In this document: piece by piece, positions 7,814 to 16,092 of the stretch | How the letters are laid out: each line of letters opens with the position of its first letter | Numbering within the stretch: the first letter of the stretch is position 1 | DNA from: DASRAJ01 sp035638255 | Lineage (GTDB): Bacteria; Bacteroidota; Bacteroidia; Chitinophagales; UBA10324 | Assembly: GCA_035638255.1 (NCBI GenBank) | Contig: DASRAJ010000135.1 | Location: forward strand, 1-64,000 | DNA length: 64,000 bases | Reading direction: 5' to 3' | Notes under the pieces: generated by a model | What the model saw: the letters and a program-made list of their open reading frames with translations, nothing else | The model's database searches: none | Told to the model about the DNA's origin: nothing | Program-made: the position numbers and the translations under genes

Positions 7814-9457
7814 ATGAAAAAGCTTCTTCCTCTGATTTTCATTCTCACAGGTATCTTTCATTTGGAAAATGCAAAGGCGCAGAACTGGGAGTGGGCCAAA
7901 AAAGCCGGCGGAACCCAGAATGAAGGTGGTTATGGAGTCAGCAATGATGCGGCAGGCAACATCTATGTAACCGGTGTTTTTCGCGACAGTATTTTTAAGA
8001 ATGGGAAGAAGCTGATAAGCAATGGCTCTGACGATATTTTCGTTGCGAAGTATAATTCAGCAGGCACCTTAAAATGGACGCGGCAAATCGGTGGCAACGG
8101 CGCGGATGGCTATTCACTCGGCAGCACCACCGATGCATCAGGGAATACTTACGTGATCGGCTCCATATACGGAAGTGCTTATTTCGGAAACACCTTAGTC
8201 ACTGGTGCGGGATACAATGATATTTTTTTAGTGAAGTATAGCCCAAGCGGAAACCTGCTATGGGTGAAAACTTATGGAGGCAGTGAAAATGATGTAGGAC
8301 TCGGAGTTGCTATCAATAGCGCAGGAAAAATTTTCATTTCAGGATATTTCTATGGCACGGCTCACTTTGACAACATCACGCTTACTTCCGCAGGCATTCA
8401 TGATATTTTTGTTGCAAAGTGTAATGGGAGTGGTAACATTTTGTGGGCTAACCGCATTGGTGGTACCAGCTATGATAATAGCGCAAGCGTTGCAGTGGAT
8501 ACCTTAGGGAATGTCTATGCAACAGGTTACTTCAATAACACTGCGACATTTTCGGGAAGTAATACTACGCTGGTAAGCAGCGGAAGTGATGATATTTTTA
8601 TTGTCAAATATAACCAGTCAGGCAGTTTACAGTGGGCTACAAAAGCGGGCGGCACAGGAGTGTATGATATTGGTAATGATATTTCACTCGATCATAATCT
8701 CAATGTGTATATAACAGGGCAGTTTGAAAGCACCTGTACTTTCGGAACAACTTCTCTCGTAAGTGCAGGAACGCAGGATATATTTATTGCCTGCCTGAAT
8801 AATTCCGGAAGTTTTTTGTGGGCAGTCCGGGCGGGAAGCACGTTATCGGATGTTGGTACCGGAATAAGATCAGACAATGCCGGTAATCTATACGCAACAG
8901 GCTGGTATAATAATAACTCCACCTTTGACGGACAAACAAAAACCACCGTTGGAGGGCTTGATGTTTTTGTAGCACGCTATAGCAGCAGTGGCAGCCTTGT
9001 TTGGTTTAAGAGCGCAGGAAGCGAAAATGACGACTGGTCATTTGCAATTACTCAAATCGGTCCTGATGTTTGCGCCATCACAGGCCGCTTTCAATCTGAT
9101 TGTTATTTTGATCAAACCACGTTGCATAGTAAAGGCGCTTATGATTTCTTCGTAGCAAAAACTGCGAAGTCACCGGGCAAGGAGATGATCTCACTGGTAT
9201 CTGATCCTCTGTTAATTTACCCAAATCCTGTAGCTCTTAATGGCTCAGTGTTCATTAACATGCCGGAAAGTTTTCAGCAAGCCACATTTTCCATTTATGA
9301 TTTACAGGGAAAATTGGTTCGGACGATTTTCATTGAAGAAGAACCGGGAAATGATTTTCAGAATATTTCTCTCAATGAAATAGGAGCCGGTGTTTATGTT
9401 TATCAATTTACTACAAGCTCAAAAACTGAAACAGGCAAACTGTGTATCACCGAATAA
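7814..9457 (+). CDS. Secreted SBBP-type beta-propeller protein with T9SS sorting domain
   Basis: 547 residues from ATG 7814, which places a clear signal peptide (MKKLLPLIFIL, cleavage after AKAQ) at the N-terminus. The body consists of at least seven repeats of roughly 50 residues with the pattern D..GN.Y.TG.F followed by DIFVAKY and a W, matching SBBP (beta-propeller) repeats. The last 75 or so residues form a type A sorting domain: YPNPVALNGSVF, then SIYDLQGKLV, then GAGVYVYQF. The protein should be exported by Sec and delivered to the surface or released by the T9SS. Its ligand is unknown. It begins within 60 bases of the preceding gene's stop. Confidence 0.88.
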   Translation: MKKLLPLIFILTGIFHLENAKAQNWEWAKKAGGTQNEGGYGVSNDAAGNIYVTGVFRDSIFKNGKKLISNGSDDIFVAKYNSAGTLKWTRQIGGNGADGYSLGSTTDASGNTYVIGSIYGSAYFGNTLVTGAGYNDIFLVKYSPSGNLLWVKTYGGSENDVGLGVAINSAGKIFISGYFYGTAHFDNITLTSAGIHDIFVAKCNGSGNILWANRIGGTSYDNSASVAVDTLGNVYATGYFNNTATFSGSNTTLVSSGSDDIFIVKYNQSGSLQWATKAGGTGVYDIGNDISLDHNLNVYITGQFESTCTFGTTSLVSAGTQDIFIACLNNSGSFLWAVRAGSTLSDVGTGIRSDNAGNLYATGWYNNNSTFDGQTKTTVGGLDVFVARYSSSGSLVWFKSAGSENDDWSFAITQIGPDVCAITGRFQSDCYFDQTTLHSKGAYDFFVAKTAKSPGKEMISLVSDPLLIYPNPVALNGSVFINMPESFQQATFSIYDLQGKLVRTIFIEEEPGNDFQNISLNEIGAGVYVYQFTTSSKTETGKLCITE

Positions 9458-9484
9458 TTTGAGGTTAAGAAGAAACCGAAACCC

Positions 9485-9931
9485 ATGATATTTCGGGAAG
9501 CGACAGTAGCTGATATTAAAGAAATGCATTTAACCAGGATGTCTGTTAAAGAAAACAGGCTATCCAATCCTTCGATAATTAGGGAAGTAGACTATATTAA
9601 TTTCTTAACCCTCGACGGAAAAGGATGGGTGTGTGAGTCTGATGGTTCTATTCTTGGTCTTTCCATTATTGATACGAAGCGAAATAATATTTGGGGTTTG
9701 TTTGTTCACCCTGATCATGAGAGAAAAGGGATCGGAAGAAAACTTTTTACCATCATGATTGACTGGCACTTTAATCAGAAGCAGAATACACTGTGGTTAG
9801 GTACTGCACCCAATACAAGAGCTGCTGAGTTTTATCGAAAAGCAGGATGGAAAGAAATCGGACTTCAACAAAACGGTGAGATCAAATTTGAGTTGGCGTA
9901 TGAGGATTGGAAGAAAAATCGTTCAGACTAA
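9485..9931 (+). CDS. GNAT family N-acetyltransferase
   Basis: 148 residues, standard single-domain GNAT length. Acetyl-CoA-binding motif A is visible as FVHPDHERKGIGRKL (about 73-87), with R/Q-x-x-G-x-G/A in the form RKGIGR. The later AAEFYRKAGW segment is the usual motif B and its C-terminal strand. Cytoplasmic, no signal. The acceptor is unknown; such small GNATs modify amino groups of metabolites, antibiotics or proteins. It follows the propeller gene by 27 bases and could share its transcript, though the functions are unrelated. Confidence 0.9.
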   Translation: MIFREATVADIKEMHLTRMSVKENRLSNPSIIREVDYINFLTLDGKGWVCESDGSILGLSIIDTKRNNIWGLFVHPDHERKGIGRKLFTIMIDWHFNQKQNTLWLGTAPNTRAAEFYRKAGWKEIGLQQNGEIKFELAYEDWKKNRSD

Positions 9932-10079
9932 TTCACCTTCGCGTTCAGAATTTCTTCAATCATCCTTTTCTACTCCCTGAATCCCATTTCAGCCATTGAA
10001 TCAACCCCTCTTTGGAAAGGATTTACATTTCATTACCAAAAACCTAAGCATCTCTTTTTCATTTTTGCACTCTCACGGC

Positions 10080-10811
10080 ATGACGATGAAAAAAATCAGA
10101 CCCCGACTTCTTCCTGCGGCACTTCTCTTCTTTCTTTTCTCCTGTACTTCACACAAGAGTTACAACGCCACTACTATCGGACAGGAAGAAGATCTAATCA
10201 AGAAAGGAGACATGAGCACCCACATTTCTCTGAAGCAACTGCAGGACAAACCACATCTCTACGCCCTCGGTTCCGTCACCAACCTCAAAGGGTTTATTGT
10301 TATTGATGACAGCAAGCCCTTTACATCCTTCGTCCATGATGATTCTGTTGCCATTGACTCTTCGTGGAACACCGATGCAACGCTGATGGTATATGCGCAA
10401 GCTGATCAGTGGAAAGAAATTCAGATTCCTGCCGACATAAAAATCTGGAGAGACCTCGAGCAATTCGTATTGCAATCAGCGAAAGACAACGGTATCAATC
10501 CCGGTGTGGCATTTCCGTTTTTACTGAAAGGAACAGCGGCAAGCATTCAATGGCGCGTGACGGATTGGGATGCAACTGATAAAGCGGTGACGAATAAAAA
10601 AGTAAAGCAATCAGGAAAGAAAGGAACAGCCGAAAATGTGAATGCCACAATTGTCGGCTTCTATTGCACCAAACAATATCGCGTACTCGCAGAACATAGT
10701 ACCAAGATGCACCTGCACTTCTGCAGCGATGATAAAAAGGTTTCAGGTCATGCAGACGACATCGCCCTCGATGGAAATATGAAGTTGTATTTGCCGGTGG
10801 ATGCAAAATAA
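10080..10811 (+). CDS. Acetolactate-decarboxylase-like lipoprotein
   Basis: 243 residues from ATG 10080 (ATG 10086 also possible). The N-terminus is a lipoprotein signal with lipobox FLFSC, Cys at about 22. Near the C-terminus MHLHFCSDDKKVSGH places three histidines at about 211, 213 and 224, with the H-x-H-(10 residues)-H spacing known for the zinc ligands of alpha-acetolactate decarboxylase (His194, His196, His207 in the Brevibacillus enzyme). The N-terminal LYALGSVTNLKGFIVI resembles the family's first strands. True enzymes are cytoplasmic or secreted and turn acetolactate into acetoin; a membrane-anchored, divergent relative may have another job. Homology is inferred from the ligand spacing and overall order. 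Confidence 0.62.
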   Translation: MTMKKIRPRLLPAALLFFLFSCTSHKSYNATTIGQEEDLIKKGDMSTHISLKQLQDKPHLYALGSVTNLKGFIVIDDSKPFTSFVHDDSVAIDSSWNTDATLMVYAQADQWKEIQIPADIKIWRDLEQFVLQSAKDNGINPGVAFPFLLKGTAASIQWRVTDWDATDKAVTNKKVKQSGKKGTAENVNATIVGFYCTKQYRVLAEHSTKMHLHFCSDDKKVSGHADDIALDGNMKLYLPVDAK

Positions 10812-10839
10812 ATCTTACGATGGAAAAATTTTTTCCTTA

Positions 10840-10967
10840 AACCCGGATTTTGCAGCTGAAAGCAAGAACTGTCGGTTCTGGGAGAACCGACAGTTCTTCT
10901 ATGCGAAACGAAGAATATCTTTTATGGACTTCATTCTTGAGATACACCCAACTGCAAAATCCGGGTT
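10840..10967. repeat. Nested inverted-repeat element, 128 bp
   Basis: The outer arms aacccggattttgcag (10840-10855) and ctgcaaaatccgggtt (10952-10967) are perfect 16-base complements. Inside is a second, perfect 16-base stem (10864-10879 with 10883-10898, core gaactgtcggttct) closed by a 3-base loop. The element lies between two convergent genes. The shape fits a small mobile cruciform (MITE-like) or a structured RNA; no coding content. Confidence 0.75.
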
Positions 10968-11045
10968 AAAAGTTGGATGTTATAAATGCTCGTTATTAAA
11001 CTTTTGTTCGCAGGAATAACATTTCTCGACTTACTATTAATATCA

Positions 11046-11081
11046 AAAATGAAAGCTGCCCCAAAAAGCAGCTTTCATTTT
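11046..11081. terminator. Bidirectional intrinsic terminator
   Basis: A perfect 14-base stem, aaaatgaaagctgc (11046-11059) with gcagctttcatttt (11068-11081), closes an 8-base loop. A-run and T-run flank the GC core, so it can end transcripts from both the lipoprotein gene on the left and the minus-strand gene starting its stop at 11097. Confidence 0.85.
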
Positions 11082-11096
11082 AATACCAACTAACTA

Positions 11097-11417
11097 TTAT
11101 TTAGGAGTTGCCGGTGTGGTAGCAGTAGCAGTCTTCTTAGGCGTGGTAGCAGTCTTGTTAGCTGTACCCGTAGCTTTTTTCTTATGCTTCTTAACAGATG
11201 CTGTCTGCCTGGCAGGTGTTGCCTTCTTAACAGTAGAAGAAGTTGTGGTACTCTGGGCAGATGCAGGTGTTGCCTTCTTAACACTGGAAGTACCGGTGGT
11301 ACTTTGAGCAGATGCGGGTGTTTGTTGAGTTTTGCTTCCTGCAGCCGGGCTGGTTTGAGCAAAGGTCAATGTAGTACCGAGTACAAGGACCGTGAGTGCT
11401 GAAATTACTTTCTTCAT
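11097..11417 (-). CDS. Small secreted Ala/Thr/Lys-rich low-complexity protein
   Basis: 106 residues. A clean signal peptide (MKKVISALTVLVLG, cleavage after FAQ at about 20) is followed only by low-complexity sequence. Two near-identical units start TPASAQSTT and end VKKATPA. The tail is lysine-rich (KKHKKKATG) and then Thr/Ala/Pro-rich. It is strongly basic and likely disordered. No domain is recognised. Small secreted proteins of this kind are common in Bacteroidota and of unknown role. Convergent terminator at 11046-11081 lies just past its stop. Confidence 0.7.
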   Translation of the reverse strand: MKKVISALTVLVLGTTLTFAQTSPAAGSKTQQTPASAQSTTGTSSVKKATPASAQSTTTSSTVKKATPARQTASVKKHKKKATGTANKTATTPKKTATATTPATPK

Positions 11418-11885
11418 GATTTTTAGTTTTTAATTTGTGAACCATAGCTGAGTCGAATACTATGCCGCATGGCGGGAAGCAATAGACTTTAACAAGAATT
11501 TAAACATTCGGAAAATTACACAGGCTTTTTATCTAACTGACACATCTCATGAAAGATATCAAAGTGAAGCGCTACAGATTGACGCATAGGATACGCAGGA
11601 ACTTAACAATAGACCTCTTCGGAAAATAACCCTTCGACAAGCTCAGGGTGACGGTTGTTCCCTTAAGTTTTGTCCGTCTGAGCTTGTCGAAGACTTGTTC
11701 GAATAACAATAAAAGTATTTTCCGTAGAGGTTTAATATATATTCTCTAAGAAAAGAAAAGGATTTTGTCTTGAGAATGAAAACGTTTTTTTTCAAAGTTT
11801 ATACCTTTCTATAATAAATCCTATACATAAATCTAAGAATTTGGCCGCAAATGCAGGCGCATCCTGTACCAAAAAAGGCAAAGAA
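11418..11885. other. 468-base spacer carrying a nested repeat
   Basis: Between the small secreted protein and the START paralogue. Apart from the nested inverted repeat at 11611-11733 I see no gene, RNA or clear promoter. Confidence 0.5.
11611..11733. repeat. Nested inverted-repeat element, 123 bp
   Basis: Outer 18-base arms (11611-11628 and 11716-11733, core cggaaaata/tattttccg) match at 16 positions. Inner arms cttcgacaagctca (11632-11645) and tgagcttgtcgaag (11679-11692) match perfectly. The inner arms belong to the dispersed ttcgacaagctcag family. The architecture is like the elements at 10840-10967 and 32663-32779, with different sequence. Confidence 0.65.
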
Positions 11886-12530
11886 TTATTTTTCAGTTAT
11901 AAAAGGAAACGATACCTTTTGATAATTAGGCAGTTGTTTAATCATTGCAAGGGTAGTTTTATAGGGGGCAGTGACAATGTTTGCATTAATAAGCCAGTCA
12001 GGAACATTTCCTCCCGGATCAACATAGAGTTCAAATTCAACCTTCACTTTTCCATCGGGCAGGGGGGTGAATTTATAATTGGATTGAAAATGCTGAACAC
12101 GCACCCGCCCTGCTTTTTCGGGAATATGATCCGGCTCTCCGCTGTTGGTAACAGTAACAATTTTTGTAACTGAGTCCTGCTGAATCTTAAAATGCGAAGC
12201 CAGGTCACGATCACTTACCGGCCATGGAACATCTGTTACCTGGTATTGATAGTTCTCCAGGTTATTGATCTGGTTCAACACGGATGCTTCGCTGCAGGCA
12301 TAAATCCAATTGGGATAATTCTTTACATCTAGCAGTAAAGCGATTAGAGCAGACAATGATGATTCCACTACATTCACTACACGGACTTCTTTCAGATTTG
12401 AACCTTCAGCATACCGTGTATAAACAGCAATACCATTTTCATTTTTCTTCAATACCCAATCCGTTAATTCAACAGAAGAAACCAAGGGGAGTGAAAGAAG
12501 TGTGCAGAAATAAAAAAATGAAGTGCGCAT
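11886..12530 (-). CDS. Exported START-domain protein, second paralogue
   Basis: 214 residues from ATG 12530, chosen because MRTSFFYFCTLLSL forms a signal peptide at once; an upstream ATG at 12572 adds 14 polar residues. The mature protein aligns end to end with the product of 2717-3370: DWVLKKNENGIAVYTR, DVPWPVSDRD and DPGGNVPDWLINA occur in the same order. The family binds hydrophobic ligands in a START pocket. Being exported, both copies should act in the periplasm or at the outer membrane, perhaps in lipid handling (inference). The two copies lie 9 kb apart on opposite strands, so this is not a tandem duplication. Confidence 0.85.
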   Translation of the reverse strand: MRTSFFYFCTLLSLPLVSSVELTDWVLKKNENGIAVYTRYAEGSNLKEVRVVNVVESSLSALIALLLDVKNYPNWIYACSEASVLNQINNLENYQYQVTDVPWPVSDRDLASHFKIQQDSVTKIVTVTNSGEPDHIPEKAGRVRVQHFQSNYKFTPLPDGKVKVEFELYVDPGGNVPDWLINANIVTAPYKTTLAMIKQLPNYQKVSFPFITEK

Positions 12531-12600
12531 GTGTTTCAAAATTTGGTTTTGAATTTCCTTTTGATCAATCATTTGTTTTGTGAATAAAACTTTGCCCGCA

Positions 12601-12631
12601 AAAATCCGATTTCTTTGAGAAATCAGATTTT
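12601..12631. repeat. Tight 14-base hairpin
   Basis: Arms aaaatccgatttct (12601-12614) and agaaatcagatttt (12618-12631) differ at one pairing position (G-T) and enclose a 3-base loop. It lies between two divergent genes, so it is unlikely to be a terminator of either. Confidence 0.6.
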
Positions 12632-12697
12632 GTGCAACACCACTTGCGGAATCAAGAGTGAATCAAACCTGCGCCGGGACAAGATTGGAAGATTTGC

Positions 12698-12705
12698 TAA
12701 TTTTG
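12698..12705 (+). promoter_or_regulatory. Putative -7 element TAATTTTG
   Basis: Matches the Bacteroidota -7 consensus TAnnTTTG, 28 bases before ATG 12733. No convincing -33 TTG at the usual spacing. It supports the start at 12733 over upstream in-frame starts. Confidence 0.4.
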
Positions 12706-12732
12706 AAAGTACGACGTCGCACAAGACCAGCC

Positions 12733-14346
12733 ATGCTAAAAAATTTCTCTTACTTTTTTTCCTGCATCTCTTTATTGATTTCCCAAACAGTAAGCGCAAA
12801 CTTAATTACAGCCAATTCCGGTAATTACACTACCTATTTGAATTCTCTTAACCCAGGCGATACTCTATATCTTACCGCCGGCACATACCTCAGCGATTTA
12901 ACGCTCAACGGGCAAAACGGAGATTCCTCTCATCCTATTGTGATCATGGGCAGCGCAATTTTATATACTACCATTTTCCAGGCACAATCCTGCTGCAATA
13001 CAGTGAGCATTACGCAATGCTCTTATCTCATTATCAAAAACCTGCAGCTTGACGGGATGAATATTGCCGTTGATGCTGTGAAAGCAGAAGGCACTGCAGG
13101 AAATTGGGCGCATCACATCACCCTTGAATATCTGAACATCATCCACTATGGATCTGATCAGCAAAATGTAGGCATCAGCACCAAATGCAGCGCATGGAAT
13201 TGGGTGATCAGGAAAAACAGGATCATAGGAGCCGGCACCGGAATGTACCTCGGGAATTCAGACGGCAGCGACCCGTTTGTGAACGGAACCATTGAATATA
13301 ATTTTATAGCCGGTACCATAGGATATAACATGGAGATCAAGCAGCAGACTGATACCGTTCGCGATAATTTTGCCGGCACCTCGGTGAATGGAAAAACAAT
13401 GATCCGCTACAATGTTTTCACTAAGGACAGCACGTCCTCCACCGGTGCTGACGCAAGACCCAATCTCTTAGTGGGAGGATTTCCGCTTAACGGCTGGGGC
13501 TCCCTCGATTATTACGAGATATACGGAAACTTCTTTTACCAGAATCCTGTGGAGGCGCTCTTCCAGGGAACAGGAAATATAATGCTCTATGAAAATATTT
13601 TTGTGAATCACTTTGACCCTGCCGGTCTGCGTGCGGTTTATTTCACCGATCAGAACGGAGTTCAGCCGCAAGACATAAAAGTGTTTCACAACACGGTGTG
13701 GGCGAATAACTCTTCCGGAGGAATCAGAATTTACAATCCGGATATAAATTACCAGCAGTATTGCTATAGCAATGCCGTTTTTGCCCCGGCCCCAATCACA
13801 AACTTCACCAACAGCGTTGATAATATCACTGACGCTTATCTCAATGCCTTCTACAATGTTTTATCTGCGACCACAAATATCAGCACACTTAATCTGTATC
13901 CGCAAAGCGGACAACTAACGGGAACACTCACTTCAAGCGCTCTTTTTCAAAACAATACTAACTGGGATAAAGACTTTAATGGTGATGTATACGACTGGAC
14001 TTTTCGCGGCGCTTATTCAGGCTGCTGCGTGAACATCGGGTGGCAACTTCAATTAGACACCATGCCCACACTGCCGGAGGTACTCAATGCAGTTCCTCTT
14101 GCAGACATTGGCCAACAAGACGTGATTGTTTATCCGAATCCCTTTTCAACAACGCTGAATGTTCACTTGAATACTCTGAAACAATTTGAAATAAAGATAT
14201 CCGATTTGACCGGGGAAGAAGTGTTGAAATCCAAAATTAATACTTCACTGTTTGAAGCTGACTTTATAAATAAACCTTCGGGAATTTATTTCCTTCAGAT
14301 AAAAACTGAGCACAATTTAGTTACCAAGAAAATTATTAAGCAATAA
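12733..14346 (+). CDS. Secreted right-handed beta-helix protein with T9SS sorting domain
   Basis: 537 residues from ATG 12733. A signal peptide (MLKNFSYFFSCISLL, cleavage near SAN) is followed by NYTTYLNSLNPGDTLYLTAGTY, the usual entry into a parallel beta-helix of the DUF1565/pectate-lyase-like type. Repeated short strands with N and G turns (for example IEYNFIAGT, IYGNFFYQN, LYENIFVNH, VFHNTVWAN) continue to about residue 400. The last 80 residues are a type A sorting domain: VIVYPNPFSTTL, then ISDLTGEEVL, then KPSGIYFLQI and KKIIKQ. Beta-helix proteins bind or cleave polysaccharides; no catalytic residues can be named here, so enzymatic activity is not claimed. Confidence 0.87.
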   Translation: MLKNFSYFFSCISLLISQTVSANLITANSGNYTTYLNSLNPGDTLYLTAGTYLSDLTLNGQNGDSSHPIVIMGSAILYTTIFQAQSCCNTVSITQCSYLIIKNLQLDGMNIAVDAVKAEGTAGNWAHHITLEYLNIIHYGSDQQNVGISTKCSAWNWVIRKNRIIGAGTGMYLGNSDGSDPFVNGTIEYNFIAGTIGYNMEIKQQTDTVRDNFAGTSVNGKTMIRYNVFTKDSTSSTGADARPNLLVGGFPLNGWGSLDYYEIYGNFFYQNPVEALFQGTGNIMLYENIFVNHFDPAGLRAVYFTDQNGVQPQDIKVFHNTVWANNSSGGIRIYNPDINYQQYCYSNAVFAPAPITNFTNSVDNITDAYLNAFYNVLSATTNISTLNLYPQSGQLTGTLTSSALFQNNTNWDKDFNGDVYDWTFRGAYSGCCVNIGWQLQLDTMPTLPEVLNAVPLADIGQQDVIVYPNPFSTTLNVHLNTLKQFEIKISDLTGEEVLKSKINTSLFEADFINKPSGIYFLQIKTEHNLVTKKIIKQ

Positions 14347-14390
14347 TAGGTGAGCAAACAGGATTAACAGATCATTCAGACGCAATAATT

Positions 14391-15821
14391 ATGAAAATAT
14401 CCCTGCAGTTTTCAAAAAAAGTTCTTCCACTGATTATCTTCACCATTCTCATTCATGCTGTAGTTTGCGCTCAATGGTCGCCGAAGATCAGCATCTCTCC
14501 CAATGCAATGTGGGCAGGATTAAATGAGAACTCGGGACAATGCCTCGCAGTTAACGGCGATACCGTACACGTGGTGTGGACAGATCATCGAACACTTGGA
14601 CATGCCATCTATTACAGACATTCACCCGATGCCGGGGTAACCTGGAATACTGCTATTCCTATAACAGATACAACCGGCACTGCCATTTTCCCTGCCATAG
14701 CTGTATCCGGCTCAACCATACATGTGGTGTGGCTCGATTCTTCACTTGGAGTTCCCGCTTCCTTTTATAAACGGTCTTTAGATGGCGGCAATACATGGGG
14801 ACCTGCTGTTTGTCTCGACAGCAGTACAAAATTTTGGCCCGGTGTTGCCGCATCCGGATCCATGGTGTTTGTTACGCTGAATAAAGAAATTGTAATAGGC
14901 AATACTGAAGTGTTTTTAAGACGGTCTATAGATAATGGCGTAACGTGGGAGGCAGAGCAGCAGATTTCCAATGCTTTCGGTCGCTCTGAAGATCCGGCCA
15001 TAGCTGCTCAAGGCTCCTATATTCATCTTTCATGGAATGATAAAAGAAGCGGCATTATGAATATTTACTACCGGCGTTCGTCAGATGCGGGAGTTACCTG
15101 GGGTCCCGAAACCCAATTGACCACCACTGATTCCTATACTTCCATGGTTTCTCTTGATAGTGCCAGCGTGGATGTTCCATACGGAAGCACAACTGCCGGC
15201 AATTTTGATGTCTGGCTCCGCCAATCTTCTGATACAGGCTCAACATTTGGAACCCCTCAGCAATTAACCAATGATTCTTTAGGACAGGCATATCCCTACA
15301 TGGTTCGTGAGGGTTTGAATCTTCATATTGTATATTTTCAATTTGGCTATTCGGCATGGTACCTGCATTCCGGTGATGGCGGTGTAACATGGGATTCTAC
15401 ATTTTTTTTAAGTAACGGCAGTCAGCCGTTTATAGCAATCACGGGGTGTGCACTGCAAGTGATTTTTGCTGACAGTGGCACCATCTATTATATGCGGAAT
15501 CCCTCAGGGAATTGCCTTGCTTCAGATGTTGCCGAAGAACCCACCTCCCATGCAAACCATCTTTTGCTTTCAGCACACCCGAATTTATTCAGTCAACTTA
15601 CCACAATTCAATTTACACTGGCTGAAAACAGCAAAGCAACATTGAAAGTATATACTCTTTTAGGGCGTGAAGTGGCAACCCTGATTGATGGAGATCGAAA
15701 AGCCGGTGAAGTGTGCAGAGTTGTTTTTGATGCATCGAAGCTTGAACCAGGTATGTATTTCTGTCACCTCAGTGCCGGTAATTCATTAGTGACAAAGACA
15801 TTAATGTTGCTGAAAGAATAA
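14391..15821 (+). CDS. Secreted sialidase-fold (BNR repeat) protein with T9SS sorting domain
   Basis: 476 residues. Signal peptide ends near CAQ (about 28). The propeller contains at least five Asp-box-like repeats: SPDAGVTW, SLDGGNTW, SIDNGVTW, SSDAGVTW and SGDGGVTW. Between them are VHVVWTD-type strands. The catalytic arginine triad and Tyr of true sialidases are not evident, so a binding or structural role is at least as likely. The C-terminal 85 residues are a type A sorting domain with TIQFTLAENS, VYTLLGREVATL and PGMYFCHL. It follows the beta-helix gene by 44 bases in the same direction; the two may be cotranscribed. Confidence 0.87.
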   Translation: MKISLQFSKKVLPLIIFTILIHAVVCAQWSPKISISPNAMWAGLNENSGQCLAVNGDTVHVVWTDHRTLGHAIYYRHSPDAGVTWNTAIPITDTTGTAIFPAIAVSGSTIHVVWLDSSLGVPASFYKRSLDGGNTWGPAVCLDSSTKFWPGVAASGSMVFVTLNKEIVIGNTEVFLRRSIDNGVTWEAEQQISNAFGRSEDPAIAAQGSYIHLSWNDKRSGIMNIYYRRSSDAGVTWGPETQLTTTDSYTSMVSLDSASVDVPYGSTTAGNFDVWLRQSSDTGSTFGTPQQLTNDSLGQAYPYMVREGLNLHIVYFQFGYSAWYLHSGDGGVTWDSTFFLSNGSQPFIAITGCALQVIFADSGTIYYMRNPSGNCLASDVAEEPTSHANHLLLSAHPNLFSQLTTIQFTLAENSKATLKVYTLLGREVATLIDGDRKAGEVCRVVFDASKLEPGMYFCHLSAGNSLVTKTLMLLKE

Positions 15822-15864
15822 ACTTACAGCTTCTCTCAGCGTCGAAAATCTCAATTATCATTAA

Positions 15865-16035
15865 CACACCTCTAACTTCTGAAGGAGAACCGCTTAATTC
15901 GCCTGCGCACACCTCTAACTCCTGAAGGAGAACCGCTAAGTTCGCCTGCACACACCTCTAACTCCTGAAGGAGGACTGCTCCCCAATTCGCAGAGCGGGA
16001 GATTCCCCTTTAGGGGCCAGGGGCGAGCGTGAGAG
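15865..16035. repeat. Three 43-bp tandem repeats plus G-rich tail
   Basis: The block cacacctctaac..gaaggag starts at 15865, 15908 and 15951, an exact 43-base period, with the intervening ttcgcctgc segment also conserved. A tail at about 15998-16030 (gattcccctttaggggccag) matches the end of the copy at 101-178. The unit is therefore one dispersed element whose first half has been tandemly multiplied here. Confidence 0.75.
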
Positions 16036-16092
16036 TTGTTGCGTCATCACTTGGGTTAGTCTGAGAAACCATTCCTGCATTGCAGGAAACAG

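Noticed and set aside
10801..11019. A 72-codon open frame after the lipoprotein gene
   Set aside because: It is made almost entirely of the nested inverted repeat at 10840-10967 and overlaps the preceding stop; the peptide has no recognisable features.
14391..15821. True sialidase activity for the Asp-box propeller
   Set aside because: Asp boxes are structural; the arginine triad, Tyr/Glu pair and acid Asp of sialidases could not be located.
15865..15995. CRISPR-like array (three repeats with regular spacing)
   Set aside because: The segments between repeats are themselves nearly identical, the repeats are not palindromic in the CRISPR manner, and no cas gene is present; the unit also occurs singly at 101-178.
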